From the NCBI RefSeq assembly GCF_047372505.1, contig NZ_JBKBEU010000001.1, forward strand, positions 1 through 64,000: a DNA stretch of 64,000 bases, in the 5' to 3' direction. Below, piece by piece: positions 7,642-15,028 of this stretch; the first letter of the stretch is position 1; every line of letters starts with the position of its first letter. Position numbers and translations under genes: made by a program. The notes beneath the pieces are model-generated. The model worked only from the letters and a program-made list of their open reading frames with translations. It ran no database searches and had not been told where the DNA came from. Origin of the DNA: Phaeobacter cretensis. GTDB taxonomy: Bacteria; Pseudomonadota; Alphaproteobacteria; Rhodobacterales; Rhodobacteraceae.

Positions 7642-8061
7642 ATGAGTGCAAAATCCAAACGCCCCCTGTCAGGATGCCCCATCGACTACGCTCTCAGCGT
7701 TTTCGGGGATCGTTGGTCACTGTTGATCATCCGCGACCTCGCGATAAAGGGCGTAAAAACCTATGCAGAACTGCTGGAGGGTTGGGAGGGAATATCAACG
7801 AACATTCTTGCCCAACGCATGAAGCATCTGGAAGACAAAGGTATCGTTGAAAAGCGGAAAAACCCCACCAACTGGCGAAGCTCCCTCTACGAGTTGACGC
7901 CAAAAGGGCGTGACCTTGCACCACTTCTGTCAGAGATCATTTTGTGGGGTGGCACCTACAATGAAGCTGATGAGCCTATGAACGAAGCCTACAACACTGT
8001 TCGGTCTGACCGTGTCGGGTTTGAAGATGAGATTCGCTCAAATGACCAAAATGCGCGTTGA
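7642..8061 (+). CDS. HxlR-family transcriptional regulator
   Basis: This 139-residue protein has the HxlR winged-helix layout: the N-terminal Cys in SGCPIDYALSVFGDRWSLLI, IIRDLAIKG, ISTNILAQRMKHLEDKGIVE and the wing SSLYELTPKGRDLAPLL. Such regulators often sense aldehydes, quinones or oxidants through the N-terminal Cys. The start ATG 7642 follows AGGATTACAAA. It is divergent from the two-domain YdhR-like gene and shares two repeat sites with it, so that gene is the probable target. Confidence 0.88.
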   Translation: MSAKSKRPLSGCPIDYALSVFGDRWSLLIIRDLAIKGVKTYAELLEGWEGISTNILAQRMKHLEDKGIVEKRKNPTNWRSSLYELTPKGRDLAPLLSEIILWGGTYNEADEPMNEAYNTVRSDRVGFEDEIRSNDQNAR

Positions 8062-8290
8062 CAGCACGCAAAAATCTGATTTTTGTTCAATTGGGAACGC
8101 GTTGCGTGTTATATCCGAGCAGCGCTGTGGTACGGTCCTAGCGGCCATTCAGCATTGTAGCTTCAAAGCCTGGATTGTCCGCATAGCCACCGGTCGAAGC
8201 CACTAGAGGCCTGCAGCATAGAGATTGTCTCGCGCAGTGCAAATATACGCTTTAAACACAAAATTCTCTGTGCGGCACTTTGCACCGTTG

Positions 8291-8650
8291 TTAGTTCTTG
8301 GATTGCGCAGCTATTGCCGTGATCTCGATCAGTGACACTTCATCGCCCAAGTCTGCACCAACACATGCTCTTTGGGGCCAGTTTCTTTCCGGTCCAATCC
8401 AATTGCACCAGACCTCATCCATGGCTGGTTTCATCGTCATGTCGCTTAGAAACACTGTAACCTGGAGAAGTGCATGTTTTCCGCTGCTGACCTCGGACAG
8501 CTTGGTATCCAGAAAGCGTAGGCAATTGCGCGTTTGTGCTTCAATTCCATTTGCTGCGTCGGGATCGTAAGCGACTAGAAATGCCATGCCATTAAATGCG
8601 ACAGCATCGCTTCGTCCCCGCGCGCTGCTTAGAACACGTTTGATATCCAT
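8291..8650 (-). CDS. RidA/YjgF family protein
   Basis: About 119 residues from ATG 8650 (GGAG lies 12 bases upstream; an in-frame GTG is at 8659). It has the RidA pattern: an N-terminal strand, VAFNGMAFLVAY, AQTRNCLRFLDTKLSEV, LLQVTVFLSDM, and the C-terminal stretch WPQRACVGADLGDEVSLIEI. RidA proteins deaminate reactive enamines/imines or bind related metabolites. The usual catalytic Arg in the R-A-C-V segment is present. The gene stands alone and follows a large inverted repeat at 8686-8720. Confidence 0.8.
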   Translation of the reverse strand: MDIKRVLSSARGRSDAVAFNGMAFLVAYDPDAANGIEAQTRNCLRFLDTKLSEVSSGKHALLQVTVFLSDMTMKPAMDEVWCNWIGPERNWPQRACVGADLGDEVSLIEITAIAAQSKN

Positions 8651-8685
8651 TTTTCGCACTCCAACCGATGGTTCGTATGATTCAT

Positions 8686-8720
8686 AGTTGACGTTCGTCG
8701 CATAGGAACGAATGTCAACT
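8686..8720. promoter_or_regulatory. Large inverted repeat upstream of ridA-like gene
   Basis: AGTTGACGTTCGT and ACGAATGTCAACT form 13-base arms with one mismatch around a 9-base spacer, 36 bases before the RidA-like start. The size suits a dimeric regulator, but no regulator gene is adjacent. Confidence 0.5.
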
Positions 8721-8891
8721 CTGCACGCACAGCAATACTCTAACCCGAAAAATATACTTTACGGCTCGCGGATCGTCATACAGCATCAAAACGTCTCCGG
8801 GCCGTACTCCGATGGCGGATGCGAACCGATGAAAAGGTTGCAATCTGTATCTGACGGCTAAGTTGCGACCTGAAGATCCACACGTCTGGCT

Positions 8892-9515
8892 CTAGCCATT
8901 GACGAGTTTGTACTTACGAATTTCAGCCCCAGTCATCACGTGCATTCCATCGGCAGGGGCAGCGTAGATGGTGAACCAATAGAATGCATCGTCGTCTAGC
9001 ATCCGCTCGATATACAGTCGGTTCTGTTCATGCGCAGGGGAATCACGCGGGTAGTCTTTTGCATCTCTAGAGCCATCGGACCACGAATGAACCCCGATAG
9101 TTGCACCCGGTTCCATCGAGCGTTTGACCCCTGCCAGATAAAGATCAACGCCACCGGAATAGATTTCACTGTTGGCAGTCAAATGCGTATTCAGACCCAG
9201 TTCTCGAACGCGGTATGACAACGCGATCATCGTGTCGTCGTCGACAGAGCCGGGAACATCCAACTCTACCAAAGTGGTAATATTGGGGTTCTCCGCGATG
9301 ATGTCTTCGAACTGAGCCAGTGTTTTTGAGTTAATCACTCCACGCATCAAGAGAGAGTTATCTTGTATTTCGAAATGCGTCGTTTTGATCTGGTTCATGG
9401 CTACAATCGTCACCATGCCACAACCGGTTAGGACCTTTGTAGCGACCAAAAATACGAGAACTGCTAAGCCGCCCTTAAACCAATGACGGCGCTGGATGTT
9501 GTTTTTATCTGACAT
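8892..9515 (-). CDS. ClpP/crotonase-like lipoprotein (COG3904 type)
   Basis: The 207-residue precursor has a hydrophobic N-terminal segment ending in a lipobox (VLTGC), so it should be a lipidated envelope protein. The body matches the periplasmic ClpP-like family COG3904: a beta-strand region (LLMRGVINSKTLAQFEDII), VELDVPGSVDDDTMIA, then IYSGGVDLYLAGVKRSMEPG and ATIGVHSWSDG. The Ser in YSGG occupies the usual nucleophile position and the His in VHSW is a candidate partner, though proteolysis is not shown. The start is ATG 9515 behind TAGGTAAAAAA. A 44-codon gene ends 8 bases upstream. Confidence 0.6.
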   Translation of the reverse strand: MSDKNNIQRRHWFKGGLAVLVFLVATKVLTGCGMVTIVAMNQIKTTHFEIQDNSLLMRGVINSKTLAQFEDIIAENPNITTLVELDVPGSVDDDTMIALSYRVRELGLNTHLTANSEIYSGGVDLYLAGVKRSMEPGATIGVHSWSDGSRDAKDYPRDSPAHEQNRLYIERMLDDDAFYWFTIYAAPADGMHVMTGAEIRKYKLVNG

Positions 9516-9523
9516 TTTTTTAC

Positions 9524-9658
9524 CTACTTACCTGTATGAAACTGAAACAAATTAGTTTCTGACGTCGACGATACCGACGATTTTGCGTCAGAAACCTCAC
9601 TTGCCAGATCACCAATGACAGCACCGGAATTGCGACCGGCTATCGACTTCAGTGTCAT
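9524..9658 (-). CDS. Small protein of 44 residues
   Basis: A short frame starts at ATG 9658 behind a very strong ribosome-binding site (GAGGAGG, 4 bases away) and ends at TAG 9524, 8 bases before the lipoprotein gene on the same strand. The product begins MTLKSIAGRNSGAVIGDLAS, is Ser-rich (DAKSSVSSTSETN) and has no hydrophobic segment. It could be a real microprotein or a leader peptide that couples translation to the lipoprotein gene. Confidence 0.5.
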   Translation of the reverse strand: MTLKSIAGRNSGAVIGDLASEVSDAKSSVSSTSETNLFQFHTGK

Positions 9659-9837
9659 TGCGCCTCCTCACATGCCAGACTGGGTTTGCATGGCAGCGAC
9701 TATTGATGTTCCGTGGCTATTTAGGGTGCGCTGTTGCCTTTAACAACAATATTTTTATGTTTTACTTAAATTATGTTATGTATGGTGCAGCATAGAACTC
9801 TGCTTTACATGCGTCCAAAACAATCCGGGACTACACG

Positions 9838-10347
9838 ATGAACCTTATAGCCAAGACCGCGATGACGCTCAGCTTAGCCTACTATGCATCTATGCTCGGG
9901 TATCTTTGGATTGGTCAGTTGTTCGGCCTTCACAATGAGGTCTGGGAGGCCTTTGATTTCCCTACTCAATCCACAACACCACCTACATGGACCGTGATTG
10001 TAGGATTGCTGATTACTGTCTTCGGTCTTGTATCGCTGGCCAGTGCATATCGTGGCGGCTGGGTCATTCTTAGTGGAGGGCCTAATCAGGATTTTCGGGA
10101 TTTGGGGAAGAACCTGCGCCGTATCGCCTGGGGGTTGTTAGGGTTTTGGCTGGGCTACAACCTGCTCTCAGGCGGCATGCAATATCTTATCGTTATCGGG
10201 TTGCCCAATCTCGAGGGGTTCCAATTTGGCTGGGATCCGCTCGATCTCGATATTGTCTTTGCAATCATTGGTATTGTCTTGCTGGCGATCTCCCAAACGC
10301 TGGAACGTGCTTGGCTGGCCGAAGACGAAACCAAGCATTTTTTGTGA
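9838..10347 (+). CDS. DUF2975-like membrane protein
   Basis: The 169-residue protein has four hydrophobic segments (about 8-26, 51-72, 93-120 and 137-158). The pattern of four helices with a gene for a very small XRE regulator directly downstream is typical of the DUF2975/YozG pairing. The start ATG 9838 has no strong ribosome site nearby. Upstream DNA is AT-rich compared with the surroundings (9740-9780). The function of DUF2975 is unknown. Confidence 0.6.
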   Translation: MNLIAKTAMTLSLAYYASMLGYLWIGQLFGLHNEVWEAFDFPTQSTTPPTWTVIVGLLITVFGLVSLASAYRGGWVILSGGPNQDFRDLGKNLRRIAWGLLGFWLGYNLLSGGMQYLIVIGLPNLEGFQFGWDPLDLDIVFAIIGIVLLAISQTLERAWLAEDETKHFL

Positions 10348-10357
10348 GGGCGATGTC

Positions 10358-10564
10358 ATGACCATCCAAGTGAACCTCGACCTGATGCTGGTGAAACGAA
10401 AAACCTCTTCCCGCGAACTGGCCGCGGCGATTGGGTTGTCGGAAACAAACTTGTCGCTGATCAAATCGGGCAAGATAAAGGGTGTCCGGTTCTCAACGCT
10501 TAACGCAATTTGCACCTATCTTGATTGCCAGCCCGGCGATCTATTGAGTTTTGAACCGGATTGA
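10358..10564 (+). CDS. Small XRE/Cro-CI regulator (YozG-like)
   Basis: The 68-residue protein is almost entirely one helix-turn-helix domain: MLVKRKTSSRELAAAIGLSE, TNLSLIKSGKIKGVRFSTLN, CTYLDCQPGDLLSFEPD. It ends with the LDCQPGDLL motif common in YozG regulators. The start is ATG 10358, 10 bases after the upstream stop. It probably controls its own operon with the membrane protein. Confidence 0.8.
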   Translation: MTIQVNLDLMLVKRKTSSRELAAAIGLSETNLSLIKSGKIKGVRFSTLNAICTYLDCQPGDLLSFEPD

Positions 10565-10635
10565 CCGAGCCCACTTTACAGGTCCAGCATCTGAAAATTT
10601 AGCTCACAGCTGAGTTTCGGTGGCAGGTTGAGTTG

Positions 10636-11772
10636 TTAGGAACCATTCGGTGGCGTCCATAGGTGACTGACATCTTTCAATTCTGCAATCGTTGTGACAC
10701 CCAGTTGAGCCATCGTGAGGCTAATTTCCTGGCTTAGAACGGACCAGAGGGTTCGCAGACCTTCGATGCCTCCTGCTGCTATGGCGAACAGTAATATCCT
10801 ACCAAGGAAAACAAAATCAGCCCCCATGACATAGGCTTTGACGATATCTTCGCCTGAGCGAATGCCTGAATCAAAGAAAAGTGGAAATTCCGAACCTAGA
10901 GCTTCGCGTATTTCACGTAAGGTCAAGATGGCGGGCGGAGCGCTGTCCAGCTGACGGCATCCGTGACTGGACACCTGGATAGCGTCGGCACCGGCATCGC
11001 GAAGGCGCAGCGCATCGTCGGCACTCAAGACACCTTTGACAACGAGCTTTCCCGGCCAAGCCATACGCAAGGTATCAAAATACCCCCAGTCTGCTGCGGC
11101 ACGGCTTTCGGTTCGATCAAAGACGTAATCCTTGCCATCAAAGTTGGCCAGTTTGGGGCTGCCTTTTGCCAGCGATGCGAGAGACCAGCCCGGGTGCATC
11201 GCGAAATCCAGAAATTGCCTGGGACCGATGCGAAACGGCATCTTGAAACCATGGCGCAGCTCGCGCGGACGTCGCCCAACCTCAGGAACATCCAGGGTCA
11301 ACACCAGTGTGTCGTACCCAGCCTCTCTGGCGCGGTCCAATAGTTTTAGCGTGCCGCTGCCATCCCCACTGAAATACAACTGAAACCAAGCAGTGCCACC
11401 GGACGCTTTGTAAAGCGTTTCGAGGTCAGTGGATGCGACAGTCGACACCCCGTGCGGGACCCGATGTTCTCGGGCGATCTTTGCCAGCATCAGATCGGCT
11501 TCTGGGGCTGCGAGGTTGCACATTCCCATCGGACTGATGCCAAAGGGTCGCAACGCCAGCTTGCCAAATTGGGTAACCGACAAGTCCCGTTTCCCTACAT
11601 TTCTGAGAACACGCGGCGTCAGCCTAATGTCCTGCATCGCTCGCAGGCTCAGAGCAGCACCATGTTCCTGGCCTGCCGCCCCATCGATGTAATCAAATAC
11701 CATCCAAGGCAGGCGCCTACGCGCCAAACGACGCGCATCCGCAGAGCTGTGGATGCCAGTCTCAAAAAGCAT
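10636..11772 (-). CDS. FMN-dependent 2-hydroxyacid dehydrogenase, candidate sulfolactate dehydrogenase
   Basis: 378 residues from ATG 11772, eight bases after the comE stop. The lactate/glycolate/mandelate oxidase fold is clear: LPWMVFDYIDGAAGQEHG, PFGISPMGMCNLAAPEADLM, TLVLTLDVPEVGRRPRELR, LVVKGVLSADDALRLRDAG, then the active-site SSHGCRQLDSAPP and FFDSGIRSGEDIVKA. In the family the His of that motif takes the substrate alpha-proton. It is the last gene of the operon, beside sulfopyruvate decarboxylase, so oxidation of 3-sulfolactate to 3-sulfopyruvate is a strong inference, the role that SlcD fills in Roseovarius. Lactate or another 2-hydroxyacid cannot be excluded. Note SHGC rather than the usual NHGG. 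Confidence 0.75.
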   Translation of the reverse strand: MLFETGIHSSADARRLARRRLPWMVFDYIDGAAGQEHGAALSLRAMQDIRLTPRVLRNVGKRDLSVTQFGKLALRPFGISPMGMCNLAAPEADLMLAKIAREHRVPHGVSTVASTDLETLYKASGGTAWFQLYFSGDGSGTLKLLDRAREAGYDTLVLTLDVPEVGRRPRELRHGFKMPFRIGPRQFLDFAMHPGWSLASLAKGSPKLANFDGKDYVFDRTESRAAADWGYFDTLRMAWPGKLVVKGVLSADDALRLRDAGADAIQVSSHGCRQLDSAPPAILTLREIREALGSEFPLFFDSGIRSGEDIVKAYVMGADFVFLGRILLFAIAAGGIEGLRTLWSVLSQEISLTMAQLGVTTIAELKDVSHLWTPPNGS

Positions 11773-11780
11773 GGATAGCC

Positions 11781-12335
11781 CTATGCCTGCACTGTTTTCA
11801 TAAACCGGTCCCGGATAACAACCGGGTCCATGGTAATGACTGGCACAGGGATATTGCCGCTTTCGCATTTAGACACAATGATAGTCATCTGATCTGCGTC
11901 TATCGCGTGCCGAAGGGCTGCTGCGGTCTCTTCGGCGGCAACCTCGACGACGTTCTCGCAACCGCAAGCACGGGCTACCGCTGCCAGCGATGTCTTTTTC
12001 CCCGCATATGTCGGCTGATCGCCGGTTGATCCGTAACTGCCGTTGTCAATGATCAGGAGAATATAGTTATCAGCGGGATTGTTGGCGATCGTTGGAAGCG
12101 TGCCAAAGTTGGTCAGGACGGAGCCGTCCCCATCAATGGAAATCACCTTTTTGTCCTGCGCCAATGCCAGACCGAAGCCGATAGAGGACGATAGCCCCAT
12201 GGTACCAAGCATGTAGAAGGTGCTTGGCTGGTCGTCGATCATATGCAGTTCCTGACTGGGCAGGCCGATGTTGCAGACCACCAGTTGATCCCGCAGAATG
12301 GGAGCGATGTCTTTTAGAATGTCAGAACGGATCAT
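11781..12335 (-). CDS. comE: Sulfopyruvate decarboxylase, beta subunit
   Basis: 184 residues starting at ATG 12335, overlapping the comD stop as ATGA. It carries the thiamine-diphosphate binding region of the C-terminal half of TPP enzymes: GTMGLSSSIGFGLALAQDKK, then the ISIDGDGSVLTNFGTL Mg/TPP motif and LLIIDNGSYGSTGDQPTYAG. Together with ComD it converts 3-sulfopyruvate to sulfoacetaldehyde and CO2. The split alpha/beta layout is typical of ComDE. The operon position next to an HpsN-type dehydrogenase fits a catabolic rather than coenzyme M role. Confidence 0.85.
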   Translation of the reverse strand: MIRSDILKDIAPILRDQLVVCNIGLPSQELHMIDDQPSTFYMLGTMGLSSSIGFGLALAQDKKVISIDGDGSVLTNFGTLPTIANNPADNYILLIIDNGSYGSTGDQPTYAGKKTSLAAVARACGCENVVEVAAEETAAALRHAIDADQMTIIVSKCESGNIPVPVITMDPVVIRDRFMKTVQA

Positions 12336-12838
12336 TGGTCGCCGTAGCCTCCCCAGAAGTTGGCATCGGTCAGAATGGCGACCGGCTTGTTGCACATGAA
12401 GGTATATTTCAGGATGTTATCCAGCTCGTCAGCATCCGATTGCCTGTGAAAATGATAGGTCGGGATATTCATCTGAGCGAGCAGCGCCTTGGTGTGAACG
12501 GCCATCTCGACCTGACAGGCGACTGGTTCTCGCAGCTCACCCCGATATGAGATCAGCATGGGCAGTGGCATCCGGTAGTACTGAATCAAGGTAGCCAGCG
12601 TGTTGATAGTTACGCCTATGGCGGTGTTTTGCATAATGATGGCTGGGCGTTTGCCCCCCATCCATGCGCCTGCACACAGCCCCATGCCCTCGTCTTCTTT
12701 GTTTGACGGGATGTGAAGAACACCCGGTCGGGCATCAATTTCATCGATGACGCCTGCCAATTGCTTGCAGGGAACAGTGGTGACGAAGCTGATGTCATTT
12801 GCCACCAGATCATCAACGATTTTTGTGTTGATAGACAA
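12332..12838 (-). CDS. comD: Sulfopyruvate decarboxylase, alpha subunit
   Basis: 168 residues, with a TTG start at 12838 behind AAAAGGAGGCC; an upstream start would run into the stress-protein gene. The protein is the pyrimidine-binding half of a TPP enzyme: FVTTVPCKQLAGVIDEID, IPSNKEDEGMGLCAGAWMGG, IIMQNTAIGVTINTLATL and MLISYRGELREP. The Glu in SNKEDEGMG is the expected TPP-activating residue. It pairs with ComE to form sulfoacetaldehyde. A gene for sulfoacetaldehyde acetyltransferase (Xsc) is not in this window. Confidence 0.85.
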   Translation of the reverse strand: MSINTKIVDDLVANDISFVTTVPCKQLAGVIDEIDARPGVLHIPSNKEDEGMGLCAGAWMGGKRPAIIMQNTAIGVTINTLATLIQYYRMPLPMLISYRGELREPVACQVEMAVHTKALLAQMNIPTYHFHRQSDADELDNILKYTFMCNKPVAILTDANFWGGYGDQ

Positions 12839-12863
12839 AAAGGCCTCCTTTTGAGAAGAAAAT

Positions 12864-13268
12864 TCAACGCAGTACAATAACAGCGCACGACGCTTGGCGA
12901 ACGATCCGGGCTGCAGTGGTGCCGAGGAAGTAATCCCGCAAGCCGGGCTTGTGGGAGCCGACAATGATCGCATCAGCTCCAATCTTAGTGGCGTATTCGG
13001 TGATGGTACGGCTGGAATGCCCTTTAAGGATCACGGGCGTCACGTTCGCGACTCCATTGACACGCGCTGTCAGCATACGTTTGGCGTCATTGTAGGCCTT
13101 CTGCACGAGATCATCGTCCAGATAGGCGCTGACAGATCCACTGGGTGGTTCATAGACATGCACGGCAATAACTTCTGCGCTCTTGCTCCCTAGGCGTTGT
13201 GCTGTCTCTATCGCCTGTTCGGCAAACCCGTGCTCCAACGACAGGGCGAGGATGATCTTTTCATACAT
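12864..13268 (-). CDS. Universal stress protein (UspA family)
   Basis: 134 residues with the Usp fold: IILALSLEHGFAEQAIETAQ, a helical middle, and the ATP-binding G-x2-G-x9-G(S/T) type stretch DAIIVGSHKPGLRDYFLG. It lies within the operon, between the dehydrogenases and ComDE. UspA proteins encoded beside TRAP transporters, such as TeaD in Halomonas, modulate transport; a similar role here is an inference. The C-terminus ends IVRQASCAVIVLR. A second Usp gene with a comparable TRAP partner lies at 44080. Confidence 0.8.
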   Translation of the reverse strand: MYEKIILALSLEHGFAEQAIETAQRLGSKSAEVIAVHVYEPPSGSVSAYLDDDLVQKAYNDAKRMLTARVNGVANVTPVILKGHSSRTITEYATKIGADAIIVGSHKPGLRDYFLGTTAARIVRQASCAVIVLR

Positions 13269-13271
13269 GGC

Positions 13272-14270
13272 TCAGTTCCTTTCTGGAGCGGCTGTTGGGA
13301 CAAGCAGAATTTTCGGCTCGGCTACGGCACCATTGCGAATATCCTCAAAGGCCCCCCCGCCATCTGCGAGGGACCGATGGTCGGTCCAGTCCAATGCACC
13401 AAGTCGCTGCTCAAAAATGGCATGCGCCGTCTGCCGAAAATCTTCTGCGGTATAGGTATAGGTACCGACGAAAGTCACTTCCTGAAGCGTCATTCGGCGG
13501 ATATCCAGACCGCCTTGATCCTCGCCCAAACCGATATGGCCAATCACGCCTCCAGGCCGGACGCAGGCCGAGGCAGCGGCACGCGTTGATGTATATCCAA
13601 CCCCGTCTATGACAAGATCAAACAGCCCATTCTCCGGCGCAGTCTCCAGCACAGTCTGACTACAGACGTCTATTAGATAGGTTCGCCGTGCCGGGTTGGG
13701 CTCTACGATTGTAACATCATCTATGCCCTGTGCCTTCAGGCTGAGTGCAGCCCCCAGACCGATGGCTCCGCCGCCCAAGACCAACGCCCTGTTGTGTGCA
13801 CCGTAGAGAACAGCCAGAGATCGCCGCACCGTATGCCAACCGCAGGCGATGGGTTCAGCCAAGGCGGCTTGGGATAGTGACACAGTATCTGGCACCTTGA
13901 CTAGATTTGTACCGGGTATCGCCAGGAACTCTGCAAATCCTCCCTCACGCGGCGGCATCGAAATGATCTGGCGCTTCGGGCACAAGTTGTCGTACCCCTC
14001 CCTGCAGGCTGGACAGGTACCGCAGGTGACCAAAGGATTGACCGTCACCCGCTCACCATCGCGTGGACCGCCCTCAATAACACCCGCAACTTCGTGACCA
14101 AGGATCAAGGGTGCAGGACGTCGATCGTCATGCCCAAGGTAGGCGTGCATGTCTGAACCGCAAATCCCGACACAACAAACCCGAACCAAATGGTCACCCT
14201 CCCCTACAGTTGGAGGTGGCACATCAAGATAACTTAGCTGCTCGGGACCAGTATATACTAACGCCTTCAT
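13272..14270 (-). CDS. Zinc-dependent alcohol dehydrogenase of the sulfonate operon (HpsO/HpsP-type)
   Basis: 332 residues of the medium-chain dehydrogenase family. Zinc and structural motifs are visible: GICGSDMHAYLGH (catalytic Cys), LGHEVAGVIEGGPRDGE, four-Cys lobe CGTCPACREGYDNLCPKR, and the NAD domain LVLGGGAIGLGAALSLKAQG. It starts at ATG 14270, overlapping the SDR stop (ATGA). In known DHPS clusters two dehydrogenases, HpsO and HpsP, interconvert DHPS enantiomers through oxidation at C2, and this gene sits where one would be expected. The exact substrate is inferred from context only. Confidence 0.75.
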   Translation of the reverse strand: MKALVYTGPEQLSYLDVPPPTVGEGDHLVRVCCVGICGSDMHAYLGHDDRRPAPLILGHEVAGVIEGGPRDGERVTVNPLVTCGTCPACREGYDNLCPKRQIISMPPREGGFAEFLAIPGTNLVKVPDTVSLSQAALAEPIACGWHTVRRSLAVLYGAHNRALVLGGGAIGLGAALSLKAQGIDDVTIVEPNPARRTYLIDVCSQTVLETAPENGLFDLVIDGVGYTSTRAAASACVRPGGVIGHIGLGEDQGGLDIRRMTLQEVTFVGTYTYTAEDFRQTAHAIFEQRLGALDWTDHRSLADGGGAFEDIRNGAVAEPKILLVPTAAPERN

Positions 14271-15028
14271 TTTGCTGTAAAACCTCCGTCGACCATCAGC
14301 ACCTGACCGGTCACATAGGCTGAAGCATCAGAACACAAGAACAACAACGGGCCATCAAGGTCCTGCAACTCACCATTACGCCCTATGCAGGTTTGAGCAG
14401 CATTGGCTGCCGCACGGGCGGGATCATCAAAGACGGCTGCCGTCAGTTCCGTTTCAAAGAAACCAGGCCCGATTGCATTTGCCGTGATACCATGTGGCGA
14501 CCAAGCTTCCGCCATGGCGCGGGTGAGTTGGGCAATCCCCGCTTTGCTTGCGCCGTAGGCGATGCCTCCAGGAAAGGCCCGCGAGGTTTGTAGCGACGCA
14601 AAGTTGACGATCCGGCCCCATCCCCTGCCCTTCATCGACGGTGCTAGATATTGGCTAAGGAAAAATGGGGTTGATAGGTTCAAACTCAAAGTAACGTCCC
14701 ACCCGTCGGGGGTAACGTCATCGGCGGCCTGACGTGTGTTGATACCTGCAGCGTGGATCAGGATATCCGGCGCTCCGAATGGTTTGCTGACCTCCTGCGC
14801 CAAATCTCCCAACCCATCACGGTTTGAGACGTCACATGTTACTGCGCTGGTCTCGCCGCCTGCCTCAGCCTGCCATTCGGCCAAAGCATCACTGCGGCGG
14901 GCCACACCGACTACTCTCGCGCCTGCCTGTGCCAGAACCGTAGCCGCGTGGCGACCGAGTCCAGAGCTCGCACCAGTCACGCAAGCGACTTTACCGCGCA
15001 CTGAAAACTGCTCTCGACGCTCACCCAT
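14267..15028 (-). CDS. Short-chain dehydrogenase of the sulfonate operon (HpsO/HpsP-type)
   Basis: 253 residues with the SDR features TGASSGLGRHAATVLAQAG, a DILIHAAGINTRQ strand, catalytic Ser in FASLQTSRA and YGASKAGIAQLTRAMA, and GPGFFETELT. It overlaps the HpsN-type gene by 8 bases and the next gene by ATGA, so it is tightly coupled. It is a candidate for the second DHPS 2-dehydrogenase that makes the C3-sulfonate pool usable by HpsN. Other polyol substrates remain possible. Confidence 0.75.
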   Translation of the reverse strand: MGERREQFSVRGKVACVTGASSGLGRHAATVLAQAGARVVGVARRSDALAEWQAEAGGETSAVTCDVSNRDGLGDLAQEVSKPFGAPDILIHAAGINTRQAADDVTPDGWDVTLSLNLSTPFFLSQYLAPSMKGRGWGRIVNFASLQTSRAFPGGIAYGASKAGIAQLTRAMAEAWSPHGITANAIGPGFFETELTAAVFDDPARAAANAAQTCIGRNGELQDLDGPLLFLCSDASAYVTGQVLMVDGGFTAK

